From NCBI GenBank assembly GCA_019661855.1, contig JAIFWM010000010.1, forward strand, positions 1 to 14,402: a DNA stretch of 14,402 nt. The letters run 5' to 3'. Each line of letters starts with the position of its first letter. Position 1 is the stretch's first letter. Both the position numbers and the translations under genes were made by a program. Under the pieces are notes generated by a model, which did not search any database, had not been told where the DNA came from, and saw only the letters and a list, made by a program, of their open reading frames with translations. The stretch comes from Candidatus Parcubacteria bacterium (GTDB taxonomy: Bacteria; Patescibacteriota; Minisyncoccia; Phycocordibacterales; SBAW01). Shown piece after piece: positions 5,968 through 12,410 of the stretch.

Positions 5968-5990
5968 TGTTCGACTTCGTAAGTCGAACA
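5968..5990. repeat. 23-bp palindrome, copy 4
   Basis: This is the fourth identical copy in the same orientation. It lies 6 bases upstream of the -35 box of the 80-aa gene. On the other side it is 53 bases from the -10 box of the transglycosylase gene, so it is not symmetric between divergent promoters as copy 1 is. Confidence 0.9.
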
Positions 5991-6040
5991 TTCTGTTTTG
6001 TTATATCTTCATTTTGTAATCTAAAACTTGCCTGAACGTC

Positions 6041-6049
6041 TGTTAGAAT
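6041..6049 (+). promoter_or_regulatory. Extended -10 promoter of the transglycosylase gene
   Basis: TGT followed by TAGAAT (6044-6049) matches an extended -10 element. No convincing -35 box is seen at the normal distance. Thirteen bases separate the -10 box from the ATG at 6063, giving a leader of about six bases with no Shine-Dalgarno sequence. Confidence 0.55.
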
Positions 6050-6062
6050 ATAGAAATTAGCG

Positions 6063-7466
6063 ATGCATCATTACCTGAACGGGCAGTATTTTGTTGTTCT
6101 CATGGTGGTTGTCCTATTCGCCACAATAGGGTTTGTTTCGAATCACTACTTTAAGCCCGAAGTGGCCCATGCCCAGACTCTAAGCTCGGAGGAAAAGGCT
6201 AAACTACAGTCAGAGTACGACCAAATCCAAAAGGAGATAGAGCAATGGCAAAAGGTGCTCGATGACACGAGGTTGAAGAAGAATACTCTTCAGGGCGATG
6301 TTACTACGCTGAACGCCCAGATCAAAAAGGCCCAGGCCGAAATAAGCCAGCGAGGCAACACTATCTCACGCCTCGCCGGTGAGATTAATGAAAAGGCTGC
6401 ACGCATCAACACGCTCGAGGAGCGACTCCAAAATGGTAAGGAGTCGCTTGCCAAATTAATGCGTGAAAAGAATTCGACCGAAAACGAGCCTTTAGTTACC
6501 TTGGCACTCACTTCGCAAAATCTTTCTGATTTTTTTGATAATGTTGATTCGATAGATTCTATCAACCGCGAACTTCAAACGCGCTTTGCTGAATTGCGTG
6601 AGGTTAAGGGCGAAACCGAAAAAGAAAAGCAAGCGCTCGACGATCGCAAAAATCAGGAGTTGGATGCCAAGTACGAGGTAGAGGTTAAGAAAAAAGAGAT
6701 AGATCAAAACAAAAAAGAAAAAAATGACCTCTTGGCAGTGACCAAGACCGAAGAGAGTAGCTATCAAACTGTGTTGGCCGACCGCCAGCGTCGCGCAGAA
6801 GAAATCCGCACGGCTCTTTTCGGCTTGCGCGACTCGCAAGGTATTTCATTTGAAACTGCACTTAACTACGCCAACATTGCACAGCAAAAAACTGGCGTGC
6901 GTGCCGCAATGACCTTGGCGATCCTTTCGCAAGAGTCTGACTTGGGTAAAAATGTTGGTTCATGTTTGGTTAAAAACTTAGAGACAGGCGATGGTGTGGG
7001 TAAAAACACCGGCACGCCATTTCAACAGGTGATGAAGTCGCCGCGCGACACGGTGGTGTTTAAAGCAATCACCGACCAGCTTGGCAAAGATTGGTCAATG
7101 ACGCCTGTGTCGTGTCCGCTTGGTGCTGTCTACAGCATCTCGCGCGGCTACGGAGGTGCTATGGGTCCGTCGCAGTTTATACCATCAACCTGGCAGCTGT
7201 ATGTACCTCGTTTGGCGGCCGCGCTTGGAGTTTCCTTGCCTAACCCGTGGAATGCTCAAGATGCGGTCATGGCCACAGCGCTCTACTTGGCCGATTTAGG
7301 CGCAGGTATAGGCGGATATACCGCCGAACGCAACGCAGCCTGCAAATACTACTCAGGGCGATCTTGTGGCGTGGGTGGCGGGCCCGGCAACACGACCTAT
7401 GGCAATTCGGTAGTGGCTAAGGCGCAGCAGTTCCAGCAAAATATTGATTTCCTTAAGAATCTCTGA
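6063..7466 (+). CDS. Exported coiled-coil lytic transglycosylase (MltB/SLT_2-like)
   Basis: This 467-aa protein should cleave peptidoglycan glycan strands outside the membrane. A signal peptide covers residues 1-37, with a hydrophobic core at 9-25 and VAHA before the likely cleavage point. Residues 42-260 are almost entirely charged heptad-like coiled coil, as in the N-terminal halves of PcsB/EnvC-type division hydrolases. The catalytic domain follows: LAILSQESDLG (285-295, with Glu291 as the expected catalytic acid) and the MltB-type motif GAMGPSQFIPSTW (365-377). Then come NPWNAQDAVMATALYLADLG (394-413) and CKYYSG (427-432). Four cysteines (301, 351, 427, 435) occur only in the exported catalytic half and may form disulfides. 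The coiled coil probably regulates or positions the enzyme at the septum; this is inferred. The gene end contains the bL31 promoter. Confidence 0.9.
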   Translation: MHHYLNGQYFVVLMVVVLFATIGFVSNHYFKPEVAHAQTLSSEEKAKLQSEYDQIQKEIEQWQKVLDDTRLKKNTLQGDVTTLNAQIKKAQAEISQRGNTISRLAGEINEKAARINTLEERLQNGKESLAKLMREKNSTENEPLVTLALTSQNLSDFFDNVDSIDSINRELQTRFAELREVKGETEKEKQALDDRKNQELDAKYEVEVKKKEIDQNKKEKNDLLAVTKTEESSYQTVLADRQRRAEEIRTALFGLRDSQGISFETALNYANIAQQKTGVRAAMTLAILSQESDLGKNVGSCLVKNLETGDGVGKNTGTPFQQVMKSPRDTVVFKAITDQLGKDWSMTPVSCPLGAVYSISRGYGGAMGPSQFIPSTWQLYVPRLAAALGVSLPNPWNAQDAVMATALYLADLGAGIGGYTAERNAACKYYSGRSCGVGGGPGNTTYGNSVVAKAQQFQQNIDFLKNL

Positions 7467-7472
7467 TATATT
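7444..7472 (+). promoter_or_regulatory. Promoter of rpmE inside the end of the transglycosylase gene
   Basis: TTGATT (7444-7449) and TATATT (7467-7472) are separated by 17 bases. Seven bases follow before the GTG of bL31 at 7480, so transcription should begin at the start codon itself. The -35 box and the spacer lie within the last codons of the transglycosylase, and its TGA stop (7464-7466) touches the -10 box. Confidence 0.75.
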
Positions 7473-7479
7473 GCCAAAC

Positions 7480-7701
7480 GTGAAAACCGATACACACCCA
7501 ACCTATTTTCCCCAAGCTAAGGTCACCTGCGCATGCGGCCACTCTTTTGCTGTGGGTTCAACCAAGGAAAAACTTGAGGTAGAAATCTGCTCCTTTTGCC
7601 ACCCGTTCTACACCGGCAACGAAAAGGTTCTCGACACTGCGGGCCGCCTTGAGAAATTCAATGCTCGCCGCGCTGCGGCAAAGCCAAAGAAAGCTAAATA
7701 G
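7480..7701 (+). CDS. rpmE: Ribosomal protein bL31, zinc-binding form
   Basis: This 73-aa large-subunit protein helps bridge the two ribosomal subunits. With a GTG start at 7480 it begins MKTDTHPTYFPQAKV, matching the family start (M-K-x-D-I-H-P). Upstream in-frame codons would belong to the end of the transglycosylase gene and are rejected. Cys17, Cys19, Cys37 and Cys40 form the C-x-C...C-x-x-C zinc-ribbon pattern, followed by HPFYTG, the typical family block. The basic tail is Lys/Ala-rich. The gene is followed by prfA after 9 bases, so they probably share a transcript. Confidence 0.93.
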   Translation: MKTDTHPTYFPQAKVTCACGHSFAVGSTKEKLEVEICSFCHPFYTGNEKVLDTAGRLEKFNARRAAAKPKKAK

Positions 7702-7710
7702 ACTCCAGAA

Positions 7711-8583
7711 ATGGATCTCGAAAAGTACAAGGCTAATCCCAAGACCGCCTACATGGTGGAGACTTTGCAATATTTGACCAATGAGTCTGACAAAGCTGAT
7801 CTTATTAAGCAGATGGATGAAATTTTAAAGGCCGACGAGGGGAGCGATGAATTCCCCAACGAAGTCGTGCTTGAGGTGCGCGCGGGCGTAGGCGGACAAG
7901 AGGCAGCCCTTTTTGCTGAAGAGCTTGCAGAGATGTATCGCTCGTATGCCGAGATACAAGGGTGGCAGGTACGCGTACTCGCCGAAGCCAAAACCGACCT
8001 TGGTGGCTACAAAGAAGCATCGTTTGAAATAAAAGGAATGGGTGTGTATGAAAAGCTACGTTTTGAAACCGGCGTGCATCGCATCCAGCGTATTCCTGCA
8101 ACGGAGAAGAGTGGTCGCATCCATACTTCAACCGCGTCGGTCGCTATTTTACCTATTCGCAAAAAGCACAAGTTCGAGGTTAATCCTGCAGATATAGACA
8201 TGGAGTTTTCGCGTGCGGGTGGTGCCGGTGGTCAAAACGTTAACAAAGTTGAAACAGCAGTGCGTTTGATACACCGCCCAACCGGTGTGGATGCGCGCTC
8301 GCAAGATGAGCGTTCGCAGAACGCTAACCGCGAGCGTGCTATGGCGGTACTTTTGGCCAAGCTCGACGCTCTTCAAGAAGAGGAAGAGGCGCGCAAACAT
8401 GCCGCAACTCGCAAAAACCAAATAGGCACCGGCGACCGTTCCGAGAAGATCCGCACCTTCAACTTTCCCCAGGACCGCATCACTGACCACCGTATTAAGG
8501 AGAGCTGGTCTAACATCCCTAAGGTCATGGCAGGGGCTATGGACCCTATACTCAACGCCCTTGCAGCACAGGCGGCTGCATGA
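7711..8583 (+). CDS. prfA: Peptide chain release factor 1, shortened N-terminal domain
   Basis: This factor should end translation at UAA and UAG. The codon-recognition motif PAT (129-131) sits in [20 protein letters not shown] and marks it as RF1 rather than RF2, which has SPF. The peptidyl-hydrolysis motif GGQ is at 173-175 in [16 protein letters not shown], a variant also seen, as I recall, in plastid and cyanobacterial factors. At 290 aa it is about 70 residues shorter than E. coli RF1. The family block [12 protein letters not shown] begins at residue 51 instead of about 110, so most of domain 1 is missing. An in-frame TAG 9 bases before the ATG shows the start is not further upstream. 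The gene ends TGA immediately followed by in-frame TAG. No Shine-Dalgarno site is visible. Confidence 0.93.
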   Translation: MDLEKYKANPKTAYMVETLQYLTNESDKADLIKQMDEILKADEGSDEFPNEVVLEVRAGVGGQEAALFAEELAEMYRSYAEIQGWQVRVLAEAKTDLGGYKEASFEIKGMGVYEKLRFETGVHRIQRIPATEKSGRIHTSTASVAILPIRKKHKFEVNPADIDMEFSRAGGAGGQNVNKVETAVRLIHRPTGVDARSQDERSQNANRERAMAVLLAKLDALQEEEEARKHAATRKNQIGTGDRSEKIRTFNFPQDRITDHRIKESWSNIPKVMAGAMDPILNALAAQAAA

Positions 8584-8601
8584 TAGTGTAGGAAGCATCT
8601 T

Positions 8602-8624
8602 TAAAGGCTCAACCAGGGCCTTTA
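8602..8624 (+). terminator. Possible weak terminator or leader hairpin between prfA and rpsB
   Basis: A 7-bp stem (TAAAGGC with GCCTTTA) encloses a 9-base loop and is followed by TTTG. It could end the rpmE-prfA transcript weakly. Because it lies only 10 bases before the rpsB start it could instead be a leader structure controlling S2. TTTATT (8621-8626) might also serve as a -10 box 8 bases before the rpsB ATG. These readings cannot be separated from sequence alone. Confidence 0.4.
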
Positions 8625-8634
8625 TTTGTAAGAA

Positions 8635-9348
8635 ATGGATAAAAATCAACTTATAGACAAACTCTTTTCCGTCGGCGCACACTTTGGGTATGCGCCTAGC
8701 CGCCGTCATCCATCGGTTGCTCCGTACATCTTTGGCGCTAAGGGTGGTACCGAACTTTTTGACCTTGAGCAAACGGCAGCTCTTTTTGAGGACGCATTAG
8801 ACTACATCAAATCTTTGGCAGCAGAGAAGAAGACCATTCTCTTTGTTGGTGGTAAGGCAGAGGCTAAAGAGGCGGTCAAACGCGCAGCTGCACGTCTTAA
8901 CATGCCGTACTCAGCAGGTCGCTGGATAGGTGGTTCGCTCACTAACTTTAATGAAATAAAAAAGCGCCTCGCTAAACTTGAGGAGCACACCACTATGCGT
9001 GAAAAAGGTGAGCTTGCTAAATTTACTAAACACGAACGTTTACTTATTGACCGCGAGATCACTAACCTCGAAGAGATGTTTGGTGGCCTCAAAGGCTTGA
9101 CTCGCACTCCTGACGCACTTTTTATCGTTGACCCACGTCACGAGGAGGGTGCAGTCGCTGAGGCTAAGACCATGGGTGTCCCTGTGGTTGCCCTCATGAA
9201 CTCAGACTGCGACCGCACCAATGTTGCTTACCCAATCCCTGCCAATGACTCGGCAGTTGCTACTATCACCCTTATACTCGACGAGGTCACCAAAATGTAC
9301 GCAAGCAACACTCCTGTTACACCACCAAGTACACCTGTTTCAAACTAA
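8635..9348 (+). CDS. rpsB: Ribosomal protein uS2
   Basis: This 237-aa small-subunit protein is near the usual 230-255 aa length. Family blocks seen are VGAHFGYAPSRRHPSVAPYIFG (12-33, corresponding to the usual LLEAGVHFGHQ start), ILFVGGKAEAKEAVKRAA (68-85) and RWIGGSLTNFNEI (96-108). Further blocks are LEEMFGGLKGL and PDALFIVDPRHEEGAVAEA, then VALMNSDCDRTNVAYPIPANDSA near the C-terminus. The end is a Thr/Pro-rich tail. It is followed by tsf after four bases, the standard rpsB-tsf pairing. There is no clear Shine-Dalgarno site. Confidence 0.96.
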   Translation: MDKNQLIDKLFSVGAHFGYAPSRRHPSVAPYIFGAKGGTELFDLEQTAALFEDALDYIKSLAAEKKTILFVGGKAEAKEAVKRAAARLNMPYSAGRWIGGSLTNFNEIKKRLAKLEEHTTMREKGELAKFTKHERLLIDREITNLEEMFGGLKGLTRTPDALFIVDPRHEEGAVAEAKTMGVPVVALMNSDCDRTNVAYPIPANDSAVATITLILDEVTKMYASNTPVTPPSTPVSN

Positions 9349-9352
9349 TCGT

Positions 9353-9808
9353 ATGGCTATTAGTGCAGAGGACGTAATGAAGTTGCGCGACCAGACCGGT
9401 GTCTCGGTTATGGAGTGCAAGAAAGCGCTTGAAGAAGCGGCTGGAGATTTTAATAAAGCTATCGAAATTTTGGGTACCCGTGCTGCAGCCTCAGCTCTAA
9501 AAAAAGCAGACCGCACTTTGGGTGCTGGGTCTGTTGCAGCCTATGTGCACTCAAACGCCCAAGTTGGTGCGCTCGTTGCACTCGCTTGTGAGACAGACTT
9601 CGTTTCTAAAAACGAGGAATTTGCAAAGTTGGCCTACGACATTGCTATGCATGCAGCGGCTATGCGCCCCGCAAATACTGAAGAGCTCATGCAGCAGCAG
9701 TTTATCAAAGACCCTAGCAAAACCATTGCAGATCTTATCTCGGGGGCTACCCAAAAGTTCGGTGAGCGTGTTGAAATAAGCTCGCTCTCTGTTCTCGCCG
9801 TCAAATAA
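9353..9808 (+). CDS. tsf: Elongation factor Ts, minimal form
   Basis: This 151-aa factor should exchange GDP for GTP on EF-Tu. The N-terminal UBA-like domain is clear (VMKLRDQTGVSVMECKKALEEAAGDFNKAIEIL, about residues 8-40). The EF-Tu-contacting TDFV motif lies at 81-84 in ACETDFVSKNEEF. The chain then ends with GATQKFGERVEISSL, equivalent to the last strand of the core. It is about half the length of E. coli EF-Ts (283 aa), with the second core repeat and coiled-coil region missing, like the short Thermus type. I chose the ATG at 9353, four bases after rpsB, because MAISAEDVMKLR is the normal start; the frame extends upstream inside rpsB but without family sequence. Confidence 0.94.
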   Translation: MAISAEDVMKLRDQTGVSVMECKKALEEAAGDFNKAIEILGTRAAASALKKADRTLGAGSVAAYVHSNAQVGALVALACETDFVSKNEEFAKLAYDIAMHAAAMRPANTEELMQQQFIKDPSKTIADLISGATQKFGERVEISSLSVLAVK

Positions 9809-9812
9809 ACAG

Positions 9813-9818
9813 TATACT
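9813..9818 (+). promoter_or_regulatory. -10 box before the 155-aa gene
   Basis: TATACT lies 9 bases before the ATG at 9828 and 5 bases after the tsf stop. The -35 region shows only a weak match. If used, it would give a leaderless message. Read-through from rpsB-tsf is an alternative. Confidence 0.5.
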
Positions 9819-9827
9819 AAAACGTCT

Positions 9828-10295
9828 ATGGTATTGTTTCTTACAACTACCCTCGGTATCTCAATAGTGGGCATGATGACGCTCCTTGGCGTGAAGCGCT
9901 ATGAGCTCTCAACTGGGCGTATGGCCTTCCGCAGTATCCGCCCCTTTTTCGCTGGTGCGTTTCATCATGTCGTAGTTTTTTTTGAACATTTCTTACCAGC
10001 GTTGGTGTATGTTCAAGTGCGCAAAGTAGTAATGCGTGCTGCCTCGTTTGTACAGCGCATTATTGCTCACGCTATTCTTGTTGCAGAGTATTGGCTTGAG
10101 CAAGCGCTCAACACCTTGCGCATGACGACGCACATTCCACATCCAAGTGTTCCTGCATCCGCGTTCTTGCGCGAGGTAGCAGCTCATAAAAAATCTCTCC
10201 TTAAACGCTCTCCTGCGCGTCTCTCGGTTAGCGCTCCGCTCCAGGTTCCTCAACCAGTGCCCGTACAGCAAGAGCGTCTTATTGTGCACGAATAA
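9828..10295 (+). CDS. Predicted membrane protein, unknown function (155 aa)
   Basis: I recognise no family. Residues 2-22 form a hydrophobic helix (LFLTTTLGISIVGMMTLLG) that is a likely membrane anchor. Residues 38-62 and 72-90 are hydrophobic but contain His, Glu and Arg and look amphipathic rather than clearly membrane-spanning. The last 50 residues are basic and then Pro/Gln/Val-rich, probably disordered. It starts 19 bases after tsf behind a TATACT box and has no Shine-Dalgarno site. Composition fits the neighbouring genes, so there is no sign of transfer. It converges on the tRNA-Thr gene. Confidence 0.75.
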   Translation: MVLFLTTTLGISIVGMMTLLGVKRYELSTGRMAFRSIRPFFAGAFHHVVVFFEHFLPALVYVQVRKVVMRAASFVQRIIAHAILVAEYWLEQALNTLRMTTHIPHPSVPASAFLREVAAHKKSLLKRSPARLSVSAPLQVPQPVPVQQERLIVHE

Positions 10296-10301
10296 TAAAT
10301 A

Positions 10302-10377
10302 TGGAGCCGCCTCCCAGACTTGAACTGGGGACCTTCTCTTTACAAAAGAGTTGCTCTACCAACTGAGCTAAGGCGGC
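10302..10377 (-). tRNA. tRNA-Thr (anticodon UGU)
   Basis: The minus strand folds into a complete cloverleaf. The acceptor stem pairs GCCGCCT with AGGCGGC. The D arm is GCTC-AGTTGGTA-GAGC, the anticodon loop TTTGTAA has anticodon TGT (10342-10344), and the T arm is CCCAG-TTCAAGT-CTGGG. The 3' CCA is encoded (10302-10304). The discriminator base is U. The first anticodon-stem pair (27-43) is A-A, and the other four pairs are intact. It reads ACA and, by wobble, probably other Thr codons. It lies 31 bases downstream of the thioredoxin-like gene and may be cut from that transcript; a weak TTTAAA/TAGGAT promoter is also possible. Confidence 0.96.
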
Positions 10378-10408
10378 AATATTCTGCTTTCGTATCCTAC
10401 CCGATTTA

Positions 10409-11113
10409 TTAAGGATTTAAAAGCGCAGTAGAAGACGTAGCGAGGTTTTTAAGCTCAGGAATGAGCGTACGCATTTCGTCCAAAGACTTAAAGCCATAGA
10501 TAGGCATGCGGTCGTTAATAACAAACGCAGGGAGTTTTTCGCCATTCACCCGGCGCAAGCTTTCGAGTGTATGGAGGGCTGAGAGGTCTAGATGATAGTC
10601 AAACGAGTAAATACGCAAGTCTGGGTAGGTTTGACGCAAATAGGTAAGCACTTCGCCCGCACGACTGCACGAAGGGCAGTCGCCTTTGTTTGAGTAGAAG
10701 TAAAGTACAAACACCGGCTTCACATTTTTACACTTCGTCGAGATCTCTTGCATTAAAAGATAGTCTTTGATCTGAAGCAGTGAATACTGCTTCTTAAGGG
10801 CAATAACGTCAGCATCGTCTGCTCCTAAGTTTTGTTCGGCAATCGAGAGGCGCTCTGCAAGCGAATTGAGCTCATCTGAAAGTACGGGATTTTCTGAAAT
10901 GGCGCTGCAGTCCAAGCGACCCAAGAGGTCAAACTGCGTCTCGGTTGAAAGGATGTCTATGGAGATAGCCTCCTGTGTGGCCCGAATGTCTGCTATGCGT
11001 GCGCGGTCTAAGCGGTACGCAATATAAAAAGCGGTGCCAAATATGGCCGCAGTGATGATGAACGCTAGTGCATATTTTTGCCAATTCATAGTACGCATCG
11101 ACTCTATCGCCAT
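10409..11113 (-). CDS. Membrane-anchored thioredoxin-like protein
   Basis: This 234-aa protein has one N-terminal membrane helix (about 13-33), a helical, partly coiled stretch (35-125) and a C-terminal thioredoxin-like domain. The redox motif CPSC is at 146-149, preceded by VFVLYFYSNKGD. The expected cis-proline is Pro195 in KLPAFVIND. Extra cysteines at 69 and 128 might pair. The domain probably lies outside the membrane and acts in disulfide formation, exchange or reduction, but direction and partners are unknown. The ATG at 11113 overlaps the last 10 bases of the glycosyltransferase gene (ATGGCGATAG), implying coupled translation. Met6 and Met9 are alternative starts. Confidence 0.82.
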   Translation of the reverse strand: MAIESMRTMNWQKYALAFIITAAIFGTAFYIAYRLDRARIADIRATQEAISIDILSTETQFDLLGRLDCSAISENPVLSDELNSLAERLSIAEQNLGADDADVIALKKQYSLLQIKDYLLMQEISTKCKNVKPVFVLYFYSNKGDCPSCSRAGEVLTYLRQTYPDLRIYSFDYHLDLSALHTLESLRRVNGEKLPAFVINDRMPIYGFKSLDEMRTLIPELKNLATSSTALLNP

Positions 11114-12342
11114 TTACTTTCGCGAGCAAGGGCTGCACCCCATGCTGCTCGGGCCAACCAAAACGGCGCGATAAAACCAAAGAAGGCAAAATATGAAAAT
11201 AAAGACTTGGCTGTGATCTTCGAGTCAGCGATTTTTGACCCGAGAAAGATCGCCACAATCGTCATGCTAAATGTTACAAGGATCAAAAAGCTTGTCATGG
11301 TGGTATTGAGGTAAAACCAGTTGAGGTTATTGCTCACCGGGGACAGATGAGGCGGGATCTGGGTCAAGTACATATCTAACGCGCGCATGCTGGTTGCTTG
11401 TATCAAATGATACGCGGCATACATGGCGGTAAAGAGTCCAGCAAAAAAGGCTACAAAACCAAAGGGGAGTACAAACATGCCAAAGTGTCCAAAGCGTGGA
11501 TTAAAGAACATATATGAATAGTCACGCGAGTTTTGCAGGAACCCTTGTGACCAGCGTGTGCGTTGTTTAATCAATGAGCGCAAAGTAGTAGGTACGGTAG
11601 TGTAGACAAGTGCAGTGTGTGCGTTCACTATCTTTAAACCATGGGCATGCATACGAAACGCGATCTCCATGTCTTCGGTGTTGTGTGCGTGGCGAAAGAG
11701 ACCGATCTTTTGAAACACCTCTTTGCGATAGATAGAAAATGGTCCTGGCAACACGTTAAGTGCTGCGAGGTTGTCGAACATTTTTTTATAGAAAATACCG
11801 AACGTATATTCAACCGACTGCATGAGCTCAAGTATTGTCGTTGGCTTATGCACTTTCATCGCAGGAGTAATAGCCATAACTGCGGGGTCACTCTCAAACT
11901 TCTTCACTGCCTCTATCAATGCGTCTTTAACCACAAACGAGTCGGCATCCAAACAACCAATCAAATCTGTTTGTACACGCTCTATAGCAAGGTTAAGTGC
12001 TGTGTATTTGCCACCATTTTCTTTAAACACGTACTCAACCTGGCGGTATTGCTTAGCGAGCTCTTCGCTAATTTTGCGTGTGTTGTCTTTAGAGCCGTCG
12101 TCGACAATCATGATAGACAACTTTTCCTTTGGATACTCGAGTTGAAGTAAAGACTCGATAGTGCTCTTTAAAGTTTTTTCCTCGTTAAAGCACGGCACGA
12201 CCATCGTAATAGAAGGGAAGTGCTTAGGCATCTCTCTGGTCTTCGTCGATGGTTTTCGTTCAAAAAATGCGATAAGTAAAAAAACCTCAAAAAAGAGGGC
12301 AATGAAAAGACACACATCGATGGCCAGTGTCCCTAGTTCCAT
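11104..12342 (-). CDS. Family 2 glycosyltransferase, processive membrane type
   Basis: This 412-aa inner-membrane enzyme should build a polysaccharide or transfer sugars from a nucleotide-sugar donor at the cytoplasmic face. A membrane helix is at 5-27, and the GT-A domain follows. VVPCFNEE (48-55), VDDGS (80-84), CLDADS (130-135, metal-binding DxD type), TEDMEIAFR (222-230, with the catalytic acid) and QRTRWSQG (260-267, the Q-x-x-R-W acceptor motif) are all present. Further membrane helices lie at about 287-312, 351-369 and 383-403. This order matches cellulose, hyaluronan and poly-N-acetylglucosamine synthases; the product is unknown. TATACT lies 8 bases before the ATG, predicting a leaderless message. 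The gene overlaps the thioredoxin-like gene. Confidence 0.92.
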   Translation of the reverse strand: MELGTLAIDVCLFIALFFEVFLLIAFFERKPSTKTREMPKHFPSITMVVPCFNEEKTLKSTIESLLQLEYPKEKLSIMIVDDGSKDNTRKISEELAKQYRQVEYVFKENGGKYTALNLAIERVQTDLIGCLDADSFVVKDALIEAVKKFESDPAVMAITPAMKVHKPTTILELMQSVEYTFGIFYKKMFDNLAALNVLPGPFSIYRKEVFQKIGLFRHAHNTEDMEIAFRMHAHGLKIVNAHTALVYTTVPTTLRSLIKQRTRWSQGFLQNSRDYSYMFFNPRFGHFGMFVLPFGFVAFFAGLFTAMYAAYHLIQATSMRALDMYLTQIPPHLSPVSNNLNWFYLNTTMTSFLILVTFSMTIVAIFLGSKIADSKITAKSLFSYFAFFGFIAPFWLARAAWGAALARESKWR

Positions 12343-12350
12343 ATTGACAA

Positions 12351-12356
12351 AGTATA
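12351..12356 (-). promoter_or_regulatory. -10 box of the glycosyltransferase gene
   Basis: On the minus strand TATACT lies 8 bases before the ATG at 12342. A partial -35 box, TTTTCA (12374-12379), is 17 bases upstream. Transcription is expected to start at or next to the ATG, and no Shine-Dalgarno sequence is present. Confidence 0.65.
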
Positions 12357-12410
12357 CACTAGTGTGTGATTCATGAAAAGACCCTGAAGAGCCTTATTGT
12401 AAGCCACCAT

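Noticed and set aside
4703..5990. The palindromes as transcription terminators
   Set aside because: Copies are followed by AAGCGG, GGATG, TCAAGG or TTCTG and not by T-runs, and true terminators already lie nearby.
3991..5990. Integron cassette array with attC sites
   Set aside because: The shared elements resemble ordinary intrinsic terminators with T-tracts. The RYYYAAC/GTTRRRY core sites are not evident, and no integrase is in the window.
4703..5990. CRISPR array
   Set aside because: The spacing between palindrome copies is irregular (780, 25 and 391 bases between copies) and includes whole genes, so there is no repeat-spacer pattern.
7891..7899. A second GGQ triplet in RF1 (residues 61-63, [13 protein letters not shown])
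   Set aside because: It sits where other RF1 proteins have GGDEA at the start of domain 2. The true hydrolysis motif is at residues 173-175 within [10 protein letters not shown]. The match is a chance substitution.
9221..9352. Longer N-terminus for EF-Ts inside rpsB
   Set aside because: The upstream residues are the shifted-frame reading of S2 and match no EF-Ts sequence. The ATG at 9353 gives the family start.
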